Positions 14,075 through 15,379 of a stretch of DNA of 15,379 bases are shown here, piece after piece (the first letter of the stretch is position 1; the number at the start of each line of letters is the position of its first letter). The notes under the pieces were generated by a model. That model had not been told where the DNA came from and did not search any database. It saw only the letters and a list, made by a program, of their open reading frames with translations. Location of the stretch: positions 1 to 15,379 of the forward strand of contig CALHVB010000083.1 in NCBI GenBank assembly GCA_938039345.1, in the 5' to 3' direction. This stretch comes from an uncultured Sediminicola sp. (GTDB lineage Bacteria > Bacteroidota > Bacteroidia > Flavobacteriales > Flavobacteriaceae). A program made the position numbers and the translations under genes.

Positions 14075-15379
14075 TTATGCTTTTGCTGTAAGGGATTTAA
14101 AAAATACATATCCAAAACCTAGGAACAACATAAAATGAAATGGAAATAATCCATAATCATTTAAAGGGATGGCGCTATACATACCAAATAAGAAATAAAG
14201 CATTAAAGCGGCTTCTAATATCATGTTAGGAGATAGCTTTTTTGCTAAATATTTATTGCCTTTCCAGCTGTCTTTTAAACTATTAATGTTAAACTTTGGA
14301 GTTCTTACAAACTCACTTCTTTTTCCTCTATGGCCTTCTAATACTGCTAAAGAGTTGTGTAAAGAAAACCCTAGTGCTACAGAGAAAAAAGTAAAGAATA
14401 GTTTTATGTAGTCTATAAATTTATCAAAACCACTGCCTTGTATACTTTTATAGGTAAACCAATAGCATACAAATAATATAATAGTACTGACAATAAAGAA
14501 ACTGGTTACCTCAAAAATCCACCCTAAATGTCCGTATGAGTTTTTAATATATAGCATAGGAATACTTAATAATGCTACTATAAATACACATAAAAACATA
14601 GAACTGTTTAACAGATGCATAACACCATGAAACTTAGTTTTAAAAGGAATGTTTTTAGCAGTAATAACGCTTAATACCGATTTTCTAAAGTTTTCTGCTC
14701 CACCTTTATTCCATCTAAATTGTTGTGAACGAGCAGCACTAATAACTACAGGTAGTTCGGCAGGAGTTTATACATCTTCTAAATACTTAAATTTCCAATT
14801 TTTTAATTGCGCTCTGTAGCTTAAATCTAAATCTTCTGTTAGTGTATCTCCTTCCCAATTTCCTGCATCTAAAATACATTCTTTACGCCAGATACCCGCA
14901 GTTCCATTAAAGTTAATAAAATGACCTTTAGAATTTCTTCCTACTTGCTCTAAAGTAAAGTGGGCATCTAAAGCAAATGCTTGTATTTTTGTAAGCGTGG
15001 AATAATCTCTGTTAATATGTCCCCAGCGTGTTTGTACAACACCTATTTCTTCGTCTTTAAAATAAACTACAGTTTTCTTTAACCAATCTGCATCGGGTAA
15101 AAAATCTGCATCAAATATGGCAATAAAATCACCTTTAGCAATTTCTAAACCTTCTTTTAAAGCTCCTGCTTTAAATCCTTGTCTGTTGGTTCTTCTAATA
15201 TGAGAAATATCTAAACCAGTAGCTTTTAATTGTTCTATATGTTTTGCAGTATCTATTACCGTATCGTCTGTGGAATCGTCTAGAACTTGTATTTCTAATT
15301 TGTTAGCCGGATACTCTATTTTTGCAATGTTTTTTAGCAAACGATCCATAACGTATTCTTCATTATACACGGGGAGTTG
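14075..15379 (-). pseudogene. Cellulose-synthase-like GT2 glycosyltransferase, interrupted by an in-frame TAA and cut by the window edge
   Basis: Family 2 processive-type glycosyltransferase. From the right edge the frame reads QLPVYNEE, the usual N-terminal catalytic-domain motif, so the true start is outside the window and the GTG at 15368-15370 is only the Val of that motif. Catalytic motifs follow in order: LDDSTDD, FDADF (DxD), LTEDLDLSYR (TED), then EDV-stop. The TAA at 14768-14770 is followed, in the same frame, by 49 open codons (TPAELPVV..., QQFRW) leading into MHLLNSSMF and about five membrane spans, with the family's SEFVRTPKF near the end. Relatives read EDVETPAELP, so one base (GAA to TAA) explains the break. 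The first product would lack QxxRW and the membrane part. A sequencing error or recent mutation is possible. Likely polysaccharide or glycolipid synthesis at the inner membrane. Confidence 0.88.

Noticed and set aside
14075..14620. The C-terminal GT2 fragment as an independent small membrane protein
   Set aside because: It is in frame with the upstream part, and the 49 codons between carry family motifs (TPAELP, QQFRW). It is better read as the tail of one broken gene.
14768..14770. Programmed stop-codon readthrough or recoding in the GT2 gene
   Set aside because: The codon is TAA, which is not known for selenocysteine or pyrrolysine insertion, and no recoding structure was apparent. Mutation or sequencing error is simpler.
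15368..15370. GTG as the start of the GT2 gene
   Set aside because: It is the Val codon of the catalytic-domain motif LPVYNE, and the frame stays open to the window edge, so the real start is outside.

Overview
The window comes from a low-GC member of the Bacteroidota, most likely a marine Flavobacteriaceae. The evidence is AT-rich coding, A-rich start contexts with little Shine-Dalgarno, a promoter of the TTG / TAnnTTTG type, a gene order typical of flavobacterial arginine clusters, and GC-rich hairpin repeats of a kind common in this phylum. The genus cannot be told from the sequence.

Positions 1-11320 (minus strand, read right to left) form one long arginine/proline operon: promoter, Arg/Pro-rich leader peptide, a 38-codon ORF, a GNAT acetyltransferase, argG, argC, proC, argD, proA, proB, an argF'-type N-acylornithine carbamoyltransferase, argB, argE and argH (cut by the left edge). 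The pathway runs entirely on N-acylated intermediates. Glutamate is acylated (candidate enzyme: the GNAT), phosphorylated (ArgB), reduced (ArgC), transaminated (ArgD), carbamoylated while still acylated (ArgF'), deacylated to citrulline (ArgE), and converted to arginine by ArgG and ArgH. Proline synthesis from glutamate (ProB, ProA, ProC) is embedded in the same transcript. Most junctions overlap or are tight. The exceptions are a 253-nt proC-argC spacer with 13 copies of a 7-bp repeat, a 61-nt argE-argH spacer built as a mirrored heptad hairpin, and a GC-rich repeat at argF'-argB that encodes the end of ArgF'.

Positions 11013-11366 hold the regulatory leader. A 27-residue ORF directly follows the predicted promoter and ends ...TRIFTPTRRRP, with four Arg and three Pro codons in its last 12 sense codons, in front of an operon that makes both amino acids. 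The Arg codons can pair with a downstream segment. This looks like ribosome-mediated attenuation and is the most interesting element in the window.

Positions 11367-15379 are a cell-envelope region: a multi-pass GT-C type mannosyltransferase-like protein (minus), a divergent von Willebrand A lipoprotein (plus), a bidirectional terminator, and a cellulose-synthase-like GT2 glycosyltransferase (minus, cut by the right edge). The GT2 gene is interrupted by a single in-frame TAA between its TED and QxxRW catalytic motifs.
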